Source: Monilinia fructicola (taxonomy: Eukaryota; Ascomycota; Leotiomycetes; Helotiales; Sclerotiniaceae). From it: DNA of 64,000 nt. Positions 23,021 to 35,313 of the stretch are shown piece by piece (within the stretch, counting starts at the first letter, position 1; every line of letters starts with the position of its first letter). Below the pieces are notes generated by a model that did not search any database, was not told the origin of the DNA, and saw only the letters and a list, made by a program, of their open reading frames with translations. The position numbers and the translations under genes are program-made. The stretch covers positions 558,501 to 622,500 of the forward strand of contig VICG01000004.1 in NCBI GenBank assembly GCA_008692225.1. Reading direction: 5' to 3'.

Positions 23021-24366
23021 CTACACAACCCTCCTCCTCAACTCCGCCACCTCCCTGCGCAACGCATCCCGCTCCAGCTTCACCACCTCGTGGCTTAGTC
23101 TCGTGACCTCGCTCCTCAGCCCCTCGATCACGCCCGCGCTCTCTGCAGCCTGGGTCTGCAGGACAGAAAGCTCGTTGCGCAAGCTCGTCACCTTGCGGCT
23201 TAGGCGTCGCATCGTCCGGTGCATGCGGTCGAGCTCGTCGTCGAGCGAGACCACCCCGCGGGCGAGCGGTGTCGGGTCGACGCGAGTGATCGTCTCGGGT
23301 GCTGCTGCATGGCGGGGAGGGCAGGCGAGCCCTGTTCGTTCTTGATGAGGGGTGGGGCCTCGTGGCGGCGGCGAGCATGGGCCGATGTGGCGGGACGTTT
23401 GGGGGTGTCCCGGGGGTGGAGGGGAAGGAGGCTCGGGCCATCTGTCTGGGAGAAGTATCTACGGGAGGGAGCATGGCGATGGGTGGCGGTGGGGTGGCCT
23501 CGTAATATTGTTGGGCATGGTTGGAGAGGCGCGCCGAGTGAGGAGGGGGATAGAGGGTGGTGTCTGGTTCGACTTTGATGGGATGTTGGGGTGGAGCGGC
23601 TCGGCCGTTCCTTCGAGCCAGGGAGGGACGGCAGGCTTGCGCAATTGGCCGACGGGCGATTTCCTCGGCAGACGAAAGGGGTGTGGAGATGACGGGGCTC
23701 GTGACTTTGGTAGATTGGGATTGTCGTGGTATGGAGAGATATCCCGTGTGAGAGGAAGTCGCAAGTCGTTTTGCAGATGGCAAAATATCTCCATGGTCAG
23801 ATTGATCGCTTCATGCTAGAAAACTGTGCATTGGGAGTGGTATATTTTGGAATGTCGCTCATCGCTAATTCCAGGGGCTGGTTCTTGATGTTGAGCTTTG
23901 TTTCTTGATGTGCATTAGAATCTTCGCCTCCGCCAAATTCAGCGGGAGAATAAGGCAGATAATCATAACTGACACTCCTCTCAAGGTTGGGGCCAGAATA
24001 TTGAGAAATAGATTGATGTTCAAGACTTGCATTCTTCCCATACTGAAAATCAGAGGAATGAGAAGCTGACTCGGATTGATGGGCAAGATTTTTCCTAAAG
24101 TGATAACTTGGGTATAAAGCAGGAAATGGTTGAGCAGCGTTTACTCTTGCCATGAATGAATTTGGTGGAGTGTCATGTATGTTGGGGAGCTGGAGCCATA
24201 GTTTGAAACAGCATTTGGAGACCCTGAGTAGTATTAGCTTCATCATACAGTGAAGATACGAGGGTGGACTTACATTTGAAGAGGAATGACCATCGCTAGC
24301 CTCAGAGCTTTCTCGCTTGATAACGTTTGGGAATTTATACACCAAGTTGTTGTTCATCGACTCCAT
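23021..24366 (-). CDS. Ser/Pro-rich protein with C-terminal coiled coil, split over several frames
   Basis: I do not recognise the family. On the minus strand an ATG at 24366 opens MESMNNNLVYKFPNVIKRES, a Ser/Asn-rich region with a probable 50-nt intron (GTAAGT donor just after SDGHSSSN, CAG acceptor near 24229). It continues through HQSESASHSSDFQYGKNASL and a Tyr/Pro-rich block to a stop at 23797. The next frame is open at once (DQSDHGDILPSAKRLATS...) and carries IKVEPDTTLYPP; the AA at plus 23810-23811 looks like one surplus base. Further shifts near 23320-23420 are needed to reach VVSLDDELDRMHRTMRRLSR and a heptad-like Leu/Val coiled coil ending AELRRRVV at 23021. The composition suggests a nuclear regulatory or scaffold protein, but no DNA-binding domain is visible. 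Boundaries and number of shifts are uncertain. Confidence 0.45.
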
Positions 24367-27248
24367 TTCTGCTGATGTTTCGAATATTTCAGCTTTATTG
24401 ATACCTTTCAGAGTAAATAATCTGTGTGGATATCGTGAGCTTGACAGTACCCAAGAGAAACACAGTCCAACTCACCTCGCAAAAAATTGCAGAATAGTAC
24501 GCAATTTGGTTGACGTTAAATAAATTTGTTTCCCTGTCTAGTTATAACAGAGAAATGTCAGTTTCGAACCCGACAATTTTGAAATGTTTTGAATTTTTGA
24601 CGAGCGATAGATGAAACAGTATCGAAGTGAAGGAAAAATACTTACGAAAAAAACTCTTGAAAAGTTTGGAGGATTTTAGACGCTGTTGACGTGCAAGAAA
24701 GTGATTGCAGATAGAATTTTTAAAGAAGTTTTCGGTCCTAAACGAATTTATTGCAGAAGAAGGTATTCTGAAAAGTATGTTCCAGAGGTTGCTGCGAAGA
24801 AGGTCGTCGTGGAGGAAGTTCTCGCAGGATAATCTACTTGAAAATAAGTTGGGTTGATTGTCTTGTAAATAAATTTATTACGGAAGAAGTTATTAAAAGG
24901 AGTTGTCTGGTCCAGCTGGCTTTGTGGTAGAAGAGGTTTATAAGCTTCTTAAAGAATTTATGGGAAGAAAAGTTGCCGGAGAAGGTTTTTGTCCTAAACG
25001 AAGTTGTAGAAAACGTTTGACGATTTCTTAGGAGTTATTTGGAAATAAGTTATGGGGAAATAAGTCAATGGCAAAAGAAGTTATTGGAAGACGAGCGGTT
25101 TATTATGTAAATGAATTTATTGCAGAAGAAGTTGTAAAATTTGTCCCTTTCAAAGGAATTTGTTGTAGAAGACGTTTAAGTTCTTGGAAGTTATTTGAAA
25201 ATAAGGTGCTCCTTTTGTAAATGAGATTATCATAGAAGAATTGATTGAAAGACAAGTTGTCTGTATTTGAATGAAGTTATTATAGAAGAAGTGGTCGCAA
25301 AAAAGAAGTTGTCATGGAGGAAGGAAAAGAGGTTGAGGTTATTGAGAAGAAATTTATTTAAAAAGACTCAAAATTTGTTAAACGATACTAGCGCAGAAAT
25401 TTCCGGATTCACTTTCTTCTTACAATTTTAATTCAAGAGATGAAAGATGAGTCATTCATGCTGTAATTAATGATTTGTGAAGTTTGAAAGGGGGCGTAGG
25501 AAGTTGAGGAGATAGTTTGCCTGGACTATCTGTAGTTTTCTTGAAAACACCTAGATACTAGATAACCAGTGGTGAGAAGTCTCAGAAATTTGCAAAGAGA
25601 ATGAGCAGTCTTTATAAGATTTCCTCATGACAATACAGCCGTCAAGTGCTAGCGTTAAAAGTTGGCTGTAGTATGAAATGCCAGCTGTAATACATTGCTC
25701 GATTTTCTATGCGGTTCACCTTTCCCGTACTTTTATATACCACACTCGATTGGACTTCATAAGGAGTAGCTGGAGATATATGTATATTTCAAACGCTCTA
25801 ACGTATTTTGTCTCCGAAACATGTCAACGAAACGACTGTAAAACTGAATGATGTATCTCTAATATCATTCAGATGATGTGGTCGCCACGCATGATTTCAG
25901 GCTATTCAAGCTTCCATTTAACACAAAATCACTCTCTTCTGTAATATATCTGCTCTTCCCCTATGTTACATTAATTCTTAAATATGTTGGATTGATCTCT
26001 TAAAAACATGAGACCTTACCCAAAGATCGGTGGCCTTCCAAATCAAGAGCGATGGAAAAACACTGATTCCACGGCTCTCAGACCTCAACGCTGGCGGGCT
26101 TGATAGCTTTAGCATGTCTATACTACCATGAAGTTGACCATTGCGGCTCTAGGCGCTTTTCGTTACAATCACAGATGAAAGCCCTTTGAACTCGAAGTCT
26201 TCGAGTGTGTCACAGACCTGTTGAGTTTTGCGACCACGAAGAATTGTAGCATCTCAGCAGATCTCACTCTGGGTTGAAACCCCATTGGGAATTTCAAGAG
26301 TAAGGCAGAAGTTATCGAAGGTTATGTTGGTGCATCATAATGAGACGCATTGCCCCCTTTTCCCCGTGTAGATGAAGATCATGAGGATGGAGATACAGGG
26401 TGGTTTGGAGTTCCTCTGCAGCACATAGTAGAGCAGGCTGGAAGAACTCGGGAAATGCATCATAGATTTTGACAGTCGGTGGTGTTAAGATATGGCATAG
26501 TATTTCTGGATGATTAATATAATGATTGTTTGACTTTGCCTGTCGTTGGAGAGAGAAAGAGTTATAGAATGAGGTCAAATTAAAGGTTGTGATTTGACGT
26601 TATCAAATTATAAATACACCCTAGTCCGTGTCGATAAATTCTCTATCGACACCCTTCGCGTCCTAAAACAAGAATTTCCATCATCATCATCCTACCTTAC
26701 AGAACAACAGTTTTAGGATTGCTATGCGCAAAAAGTCATCATCCAAAACGGCTCACGGTATTGTTAGAACAGGGGAAGGCGATTTCGGCTGTCAGAGGGG
26801 ACATTTGGATTGTTCTAAGGGATATTGTGGATTGAACGTCATCTCAACGTTGACATCGACGGCTCATCGGATATCCCCAAAAGAATCAAAGCTGTTAGTT
26901 CTAAATTATATCTCATCTAGAATCGCCCAAACTTCGATATGAATTCTTTGACTGTCACGTCTGGGCAGCAGCTTCAAGACTGAGCAGATGGCTTATTGAC
27001 TTGGCTTGTCTCGATATGTCGACTAAACCATGCTCATACAATTTCCATTTTCTACGGACCAAGTAACCTCGAGGCTCCTTTGCATTGTTGCAGTGGTTTC
27101 TTGCAATTTATGGATTTGGATGGTATACCGGTAACTTTTTGTTTCCAATTGCGATTCGATAAGTCTCAATTAGATGCATCACTCCAACACCCTAAGAGTT
27201 GCCTCCAACGAGGTGAAAATATCACCATCACACAAAGCAAAACAGCCA
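24367..27248. other. intergenic region with degenerate GAAGAAGTT-type repeats
   Basis: 24700-25340 contains many imperfect repeats built on AATTTATTGCAGAAGAAGTT-like units. The rest (25340-27248) has normal composition with weak frames: minus 26312-26578 and plus 26724-26942 and 26996-27271. None has a recognisable motif. Confidence 0.5.
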
Positions 27249-28246
27249 TAGAAGGATCCACGGCCAACTGAACACACTGGCCAACTGAACGCGCTAGACC
27301 CTTTTAGGTGATGTACAGGCAATATTCCATTTTTAAAGGTATATTTAACTTTAATACTTTATTATTGTTATATATATATTTTTATAATAATACTACTTTG
27401 AATAATATATTCTTTTTTTAATATAAATTAATAAAAAAATCTTTAAAAAATAATTTATAATATAAAATATAGAATAATAAAGCTTTTTTAATAGATTTAT
27501 TTATTTAATCTATAAATATTAAATATAAAAACAACTATATAATATTAAATCTCTCAACTTTACTATAATTAATTAAAAAAGTATATAAGTTACTTTTTTA
27601 TAAGTATATTTATAAAGCTTTATTTTTATTAAATTAAAATTAATAATAATTTTTTTAAAAAAAGAATAAGTTAAAAGATTAAGTTTCTTTAAAAAAAACT
27701 ATAAAGATTTTTAATATTTATAAAAAAATCATATTTTTTTAATTATATTTTTGTATATTTATTAAAAGAAGTAATTATAATTTAATTTAATAGATAAAAC
27801 TAATAATAAACTTAATTAATATAATTTATAAAAAATTATTTAAATTTGAAATAAAAACAAGATAATATAAAAAATAATATACGATTATATATTAGATAAT
27901 TATAGATTTTATTTAAATATAAATACTATAAATAATAGTTAATAGCTTTAAGAAAATCAAAAAAATATCTTATTTTTTATTTAAGAAAAAGATTATTAAT
28001 TTTAATTTTTAAGTTTTTATATAATTTAAATGATATAATTAAGAAAAAGTAATAAGTTTTAATTATATAATATATAAAGATTAGTTTGGTATTATTTAAA
28101 AAAGTATAATTATTATAATTTGATTTAATATTAAATATAATAATAGAATAATAGTAGAAATTTAGATTGAAGCTTGAAAGCGGTGACCTAATTAGGTTAG
28201 ACTGTTCAGTTGGCCAGTGTGTTCAGTTGGCCCGTGGATTCTTCTA
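27249..28246. mobile_element. about 1-kb TIR element with doubled subterminal motif
   Basis: Left end TAGAAGGATCCACGGCCAAC (27249 on) and right end inverted copy (to 28246). Each TIR is about 45 bp and contains the direct repeat GGCCAACTGAAC twice, separated by ACACT. The 0.85-kb interior is extremely AT-rich with no frame, so it is non-autonomous or fully decayed. Confidence 0.7.
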
Positions 28247-28298
28247 ACCTTATCTTAGGTGCGCCTACAAGAAAATAATTTAGTATCAATAATTCACA

Positions 28299-28410
28299 AG
28301 TCGCCCACCACACATCTCGCCATCCCCGCTCCCCCATTTGGCCAACCTCAAAAAATACTGCGGAGCATATACCACTTTTAAACGTTAATAACTCAACGAC
28401 TATTATACTT
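28299..28410. mobile_element. fragment related to the palindromic element end
   Basis: Begins AAGTCGCCCACC, then TCTCGCCATCC, CCATTTGGCCAAC and a TTAATAACTCAACGA block, in the same order as the arm at 14539-14640. No opposite arm is present, so this is a truncated or solo end. Confidence 0.55.
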
Positions 28411-28677
28411 CTATATAATCCCGCGGTCCCTCCAATAATCACTTTCTAAAATGGCAATCAGAACCATTTACGAGAAGAGACAAAGAAAATACCTTGATAC
28501 TACCTAGGTATCCATTCCCTAATCCCAACACACAAAAGCAGCATTCCTTTCCCACAATTTAGTCGCACGAAACCACCACCAAAAAATCAACCTTCCACAT
28601 AGAACATGCATCTTACCCATCTTCCAACCAACTGAAGTCATTCTTTACCCCCAAAAATACAAAAAGGTAATGATGTA

Positions 28678-28780
28678 TGATCACTGGCGGGATCGAACCG
28701 CCGACCTTGGCGTACCAACTTTCTTTGAATGAACAGAGAATTTATTAGCACCACGCTCTAACCAGCTGAGCTAAGCGACC
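28678..28780 (-). tRNA. tRNA-Ile (anticodon AAU) with 29-nt intron
   Basis: The mature parts form a complete cloverleaf of 74 nt: acceptor GGTCGCT/AGTGATC with discriminator A, D-loop box GCTCAGCTGGTTAGAGC, anticodon stem TGGTG/CGCCA with loop CTAATAA (anticodon AAT), and T-arm GGCGGTTCGATCCCGCC. The intron occupies plus 28714-28742 and sits one base 3' of the anticodon, the standard position. A T5 run about 16 nt downstream (plus 28661-28665) can serve as Pol III terminator. The internal A and B boxes are intact. Confidence 0.95.
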
Positions 28781-30173
28781 TGGTTATATGATTGATGTCT
28801 GTTGCAACTTTATCAAAATATATATTTTTCAAATAACAATATTGAAAAACTCAGTGATCCGCTGATCATCCAGATGTGGGGCTGAGTTATCCAGGTGGAT
28901 CATAAAAATTAGGCGAATGCATCTCTCAGAACATCAACGGCCGGTTTGATCTTCTTTGAGTGAGCGAGAACCTAGTATGTACCTAGGTAGGTAGTACTGT
29001 TGCACTCAGCAACTTCGAGGCCATACCCCCCTTTAATCATCATGCACTCAAACTCCCATAAACATATCAACCATCTCTTGCTGCAGCTAACTGCTCCAAG
29101 CTGCAAACATCTATTCCGTTGTATCCACCTCGATAACTTTCAAATTTTCTCCCAGTGTGCTCATGAGGTTACAGGGATATCTGAAAACCGAATGGTTTCA
29201 CCCCCCTTTACCATCCAATTCCATGATGGGTTTCTCGCGAGCCGGTTCCACGGGATGGCTGCATTTCCCGCGCAGGACCATTGCGAGAGCTAACTTCGAG
29301 TTATTGCGAATCGTACGCTCATATCTGTTGGTGGCAGTCTTTACTCGTACGCCTTGAGTTGATGTAAGATCTCACATCAGCACCTGTTCCCAATGAACGG
29401 TTGATCTTGACACTATTGCTCCTTCATTCCCGCGCTCATTGCACTCGGTCAAGTATTACCCAGGTGTTTCGGTCTTCTGCCAACATTGGAACGTTGTGCT
29501 CTCGTGGGATGTTCATCGGGAAAGTTTTGCGACCTATGATACATGGACGTTGATGGATTCGATGGGGAAAATGCAGTTTTGAGAAATCAAGAAGTTGATT
29601 CCTCACAGGTGCTTTAAGTAAATTTCAACTCATCCCACGTGAGGAGTTGATGCGCCACAATTGTCTTTCTGGTTGCCATATTTCAAGATTTTATTAGGTT
29701 GCCGGATGGATCTCTGGAATGTTAAATAGAACAACTTGAAGATCTTTTATTTTCTCATTCAAAGGAAAGGAAAGGATACCATTAAATATGGTGCTGTGTC
29801 TTTTATATTCTTTGGGGTTTTTGGTATTCCTGAATGCTATAAGTGTAATAATTTCCAGGTCAAGTTCACCAATGTTCTCCTACGAGTCAATACTACATCG
29901 ATGTTTCCTACTTATGTATGTGGTAGGCTTTCTTCTGGTTATCTCAACTTCTCAATAAAAGATCCTCGAAATCCGTGAGTGATTTCTTCAACGTTAATCA
30001 AGTATAATAAGCAATGACAAATTAAAGGAGGGGCATAAAAAGAGTGGCTGCTATATTCGAAAATATGCCTCTTTATAATCTTCCTCCTCTTCACCCCCGT
30101 TTCCCCCCTTTCCCCCTTTCCCCCTTGAGTCTCGAAGTCTCGAGGATCCCTTCAACCAAAAAGTAAAATAAAA
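28781..30173. other. intergenic region between tRNA-Ile and 5S rRNA
   Basis: Normal composition. Frames at plus 29000-29293 and 29736-29978 have ATG starts but no recognised motif or support. Confidence 0.45.
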
Positions 30174-30292
30174 ACATACAACAGTAGGGATTCGCTGGTG
30201 GTCACCCACCCAACTACTAATATACCGATCTGAAGCTTGTGTATGGCAGAGCGGACGGGATGCCCAATTCTCTTCAGTCTATGGTCGTATGT
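30174..30292 (-). rRNA. 5S rRNA (dispersed copy)
   Basis: The minus strand reads ACATACGACCATAG..., CCCGTCCGCTCTGCC, ...TTAGTAGTTGGGTGGGTGAC and ends GTTGTATGT, 119 nt. The terminal helix ACATACGAC/GTTGTATGT pairs fully with one G-U. Helix II (GACTGAAG with CTTCAGATC) also pairs, and the box C region is intact. A T5 run directly after the 3' end (plus 30170-30174) is the expected Pol III terminator. It stands alone, outside any rDNA array, as in Neurospora and related ascomycetes. Confidence 0.93.
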
Positions 30293-32650
30293 GCTGGACT
30301 TCAAAGAAATTGAAATCATATTATATTTATCCGATCTTGAGCAAGATGGTGGTACTTAGGATACCGTTGTTGATGGTAATCGAGAAATGGGTAGGTAAGT
30401 ATCGCCACATTTGTCAGTTCCTATGACTGAGGGCGGATCAAAGAGTGGTTGAAAGGGTGGAAGCTCAGGATAAGCAACAGATCCAAGGATTAGAAATGAA
30501 CCGACAATTCAGACTTCAAAAAATCCAAAGGTGATGTAACGAATCCCGATCTACAGCATCCGTTCAAACTATCTACGAATACCATCCCTTTGAAAATCAA
30601 TCTAGAACCGCCAACCACGAACCAAACCCGCCAAACCCCAAGACAAAACAAAGCACGAATCAAACAAACCTCCCAACCCGCAAACCAAGCACCAAAACCG
30701 TACCATCAACATTCCAAGCAACACACCACACTTGAGATCCAAAGCCTAGGTACAAAACAACACATGACATCCGCCCTCGATAATCCATCGAATCATACAT
30801 CACCCCGCCTGCTAAACGACACACCATGCGCAAAACTCCTCAGAGCCGTATTCTAATATATACCAGAACCACATCTGATGCAATCTATCGTCGTTGCACT
30901 TAGACGCACGCAAAGACTACAACAACACCCAACGCCATCTGTCACAAACACAATTAGTTACACGCACATCTGAGCCAAGCCAAACCAACCAAGATCAAAC
31001 AAGCTTTGAATGAAGCCAGAAGACCAGCCTTGAACTCCAATCTCGGATCCCTCTCACCCATGATGGGTAGGAAAAAACCTCTTTGCTTCTCTTTCTCCTT
31101 TGTATTTCCTTTCCTCCGCGGTATCAAAAGAACGGTATTTGCATATAGTATAAAGATATATATATTGGCATATTACTATAAGTGTATGAATCATTTACTA
31201 AAATTAGGGTTGTAGCAGTATCAAAACTATAGATAAAATTGAACATTAACAAGCCATTTCTCTTCCTTAAGTTGTAAGTAGTGAAGCTAAACCTAATAAT
31301 TGACTTTAGTCTGAGTTTGGCTTGTTGAATGTATTGCCCTCTCTAAGCGGATTTAAGAATATTGCGGGTTGTTTAATGTTCTTGTCATCGTTATTGCTGG
31401 TATTAGAGCTGTTTGGGATTTAAATTGATTGATATAGAATCACAAAATAAGGAGACGAAAGTGAAATGGAAAGAAACAAGATACCTTAGTAAGTGATTCG
31501 ATAATTAGAACTAATCAGGTTATAAGGATAAAATGAAATATATTATTCTTCTTAAGATGAAGTTAATGATGCTAAAGAGTTGAAATATTGTTATTACAAT
31601 ATCTTAAAGACTTTTCAATATAAACACCTGAAAGCATATTCTATCGTTATATAAAATATATATAATGATTATCAAAAGCTAAAAGGGATTTGTATGATCA
31701 CCAATATTAGCATTTCGCTAGAGTATTAGTTCCCTAGGATTCTTTCCTGACATGTAATCCCATCTTTATAGATGCTATATAGCAAAAGACAAAAGATAAA
31801 AAAACCCCCCTCAAAGCTGTTCTTCATGGGTATATATTTTCACCAGCGCTTCAATTGGGCCCCCTTAGTATTGATCGACTCGGGAGCGCATCCACTAAGT
31901 CCCCGACCGTCTTGCAGTCTATTTGGCACCATCCTTTAGACGATGTGATTATTAGCCCTAGGGAACCATATGAGAGTGATATGCTATTATTATACAGAAT
32001 ATCTGTAATTTACATTTGAGTTTATCCTCGCTAAGAGTGATGAGATATCCTTTTAAGTATTTAGATTAAAAGATTTTCGAGACACTGTATTAGTTCCAAG
32101 ATAGCTTTGAAAGTCTAGATTAGGTTTCAGTACTTGTATACTATTCTCAGTCCTACTTTAACTCCATTTCAATTCTTTAATTTCACTTCACTTGAACATG
32201 GTTTAAAGTCATTCTAATACTATTATTCATCGCGAGTTAATAATATTAGATACCATTCTATTATTACTATGGGTAACTTAGTTGAAATTGTTTCATTGTT
32301 TCGTTGGAATGAGTTGCTTTTTCCACCTCGCTTCCCCCTATTCTATAATAATTAACATGTTAATACCACCCGGGTACTTCAAATCCAGAATAGCTTTGGT
32401 ACTAATAACAATAACAACGATGATACTGATGAGCCACTTAGTAGGCTAGGCTCAATAGAGCGAGATTATCAGACCAAGTTGAAAGGACAAAAAGTAGATT
32501 ATTAATTTTGACTCTCCTGTTTGTGAATAATATTGCCAAAACTCGAAACTATAAGTGATTATTTATATATTTATTATAATATGACAATACATACATAGAA
32601 TTTTGCTACTCGTATATACAAATACTATGAGTTTAGCATCTCAGGGTAAT
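30293..32650. other. intergenic region; a decayed repeat at about 31.8-32.5 kb
   Basis: 30590-30856 is an A/C-rich frame without support. 31200-32600 is AT-leaning, with repeated TTAGTxxxA and GATAGCTTTG motifs. 32300-32440 matches the interior of the element at 46260-46380 (GAGTTGCTTTTTCCACCTCG..., CACTTCAAAT..., AATAGCTT, AATAACAATAA), so it is probably a truncated relative lacking TIRs. Confidence 0.45.
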
Positions 32651-35313
32651 CAATGAACGGCGATTCGAATGACGGTTATGGGGCAGCGGTTTTTGCTGTT
32701 GTCGTGAATAGAGAATAGAAGAGAAGAGTTAAGTTGAGATAAGGAGGTGGAAGAAAAACGAAACGTGGGAGAGGAGGAGAAGGGGGGACAAAGATCTCCA
32801 TCCCCTTCCACGCGACCTCAACATTCACAGAAATCATCTCAAGCAGCCAAATAGATCGATGCACTATACACTCCACAGAAAAATCACGTCCGCTTCTCCC
32901 ACGTCGAATCGCCAATGATTAATCAGACGATGAAGAAATAATAACAAAATCTCTCAATTTACCCAAAGTATGACACCATTCCCAAGATATACTTCCACAT
33001 TCATCATCCCCGCGCGCGCCCCTGCAGAACGCTAGGTAGACTATCGCCGCAAGCAGCGAGAACACGACGAATTGAAAGATCTGCGGAAAACGTTTCCGAG
33101 GAATTTCACAGCTTCCCCCTTCCACCCTCCTTCTCTCTTATTCACCTATGATCTTCATCCTGATGCTTCTCCTCCTCTCCCTCCTCCTCCTCTACCCCAA
33201 TATACCCCACCCATCTGCAGTTCCTACAACTCACCCATAAACCCCACCACATACCCGATTTCCCTCCTCTCTCCTCTCCACATAGCATAACACGATATAT
33301 ATCTCAACATATCATCACAAACAAACTATCCATCCATTAAAGGTCAGAATCCCACTAACATCATCGATACAAATGGAAGTCGATGTTAATCAATACTCCA
33401 TTTTCATAAGCGTGACCAATCGGCTAACCAACCTTGATCTATGACCATGGAACTAGATCTCTCCGAGCAGCTTACAAATGCATTTATATCGTTACCATCA
33501 TTATGATGAGCGTTGAAGCGATGCGAATTTGACATGATCCATCACACACAATCACAGCATAAAGAAGACTCACAATAAAGTATGAAAAGGACAAAATCAA
33601 GGCGCGAAAGCGAGGGCGGAAAAAAGGTAAGGAATCTACTTATCTCAACGCAACAAAACAACCAATTTCTCTCACCAAACAGAACAATCTGCGAGAGCTT
33701 TTGACGATCGCCTTGGCGCAATCGTCCTTCCTGTAATGAGTGAGCTGAAGTCGACGATATCAAGCCGAGCGAAATCGATCAGGTGAGGTGAGATGCATAT
33801 GAAGATAAAATTGGGAGAGAGTGATCACACCAAGATTTTCGCCCGATGTGAAAAGCCATCACCCTTAGAATCCCCAAAGGATTTTCCAATGTGGACACGG
33901 ATAGGACACCCGAAAGCACACTCGACGACATCTGACGTCTCCCAACCAAGAGAAAGCGAGAGGAGGGGAGTTCTCTCTCATGCTGGCAGATGGCCATGAT
34001 ATACATGCGTGGGTGTGATTTCCCAGGGCAAACGAGCCTCCACGAGAGGCGAGCCGGCCGTCCCCCCATCACCCAACCACCACGTGCACCTCGAGCCGCA
34101 GCATCACCGGTCGAAACCCAGCGAACTCCCCGTTACTCCTTCCCACGAGTATTTCAATCGAGATGTAGCATCAGCATCACCGTCGCCACCACCATTCCCA
34201 TCCCCATCTCCACACCAACTGCAGCCGGATCCCCCATGATCAAAGGCAGGGAGGTGCACCGCGCCCTCTCATCCACCCCCAAGTGCATGTGCATGTACAT
34301 GCGCAACTGCAAGTGCAAGTACAAGTGCAAGAGCAAGAGCAAGAGCAAGTTCTCACCCTCCACAACCCCATCCACAATTCAACGCAAAACATCACCCCCC
34401 AAACCGCCAAATCCTCAAAGCGCCAACCCAAACGCGAACCAACACCCACTCACCCACCCCATCTCCGCGTCTGGACCGCACTAGCAGCACGGGACGACAC
34501 CGATCTGTATTTGCAGTATGGACATCCATCTATCCCATCCATCCCATCCATCCCATCCATCCCATCCCATCCCACTGCCCCTCCCTCCCCCCCTCCCTCC
34601 AAACCAAGACCCCAAAAAATCCTCCCACAATCTCAGATTCCCCGCCCGCAAATCCCTCCACGGATCAAAAAAAGTAGAGAAAACCCGCCTCCCACCTCCC
34701 GCCTCCCGCCTCCCGCCTCCCGCTTACCCAAAAAATCGATGAATCCACCCCTTGATATCGACAGGAAAGGAAAATGCTATGATCTCAAAGTGTGTGCGTG
34801 TATGTGTATGAGTCTGGGGAGACCGTGACGGGTGGATGGGGACTGGTGGGCCGGGGTTTGCGCGGCGTGTGATGTGATGTGATGTGATGTGATACAACTT
34901 GTCTGGGTTTAAAGGATATTGAGATTGAGTCGAGATAGAAAAGTGACTTTTGGTCACTCGAGTTTTGGGATGATTGCATCGGATCTGGCGGAGGTTGGGG
35001 GTACGGGGTTTCGAAATGAACTTGGTATTGGGCGTTATTCTAGGAATTTCTCGGTTAAACTAGGAGAGCGGTGTTGAGATTTTTTGTATATGGAAAGTCT
35101 AGTAAGACTGACATGAGAGTATCATTTGAACTGTCCCACATCATCAACATCGAAACAAATAATTTAATCATCAAATTCGTTTCATTTATTTAATTCATTT
35201 ACGGCCACGCCACGCGTAACTACAAATCGTTTTGTCATATCGGAATCAATCTCAATTTGACCTCCATGAATGATCAATATCAACCACCACCAACCCCAGA
35301 CTTAAATAATAAT
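32651..35313. other. intergenic region downstream of transaldolase, low-complexity C-rich tracts
   Basis: A minus frame at 33125-32919 has a hydrophobic segment (FQFVVFSLLAAIVYLAFC) but only a GTG start. 33150-33290 and 34050-34720 are pyrimidine-rich; 34280-34350 is a (AAGTGC)n/(AAGAGC)n stretch; 34518-34570 is (CATCC)n; 34685-34722 is (CTCCCGC)n. 34868-34892 is (GTGAT)n. No convincing gene. Confidence 0.5.

Noticed and set aside
22992..23783. 263-codon minus frame as one protein
   Set aside because: Its second half is Gly/Arg/Ala low complexity, while the other frame there encodes a clear coiled coil; only the first part is kept in the gene model.
32919..33125. Small minus membrane-protein frame
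   Set aside because: Only a GTG start, no splice support, and low-complexity flanks.
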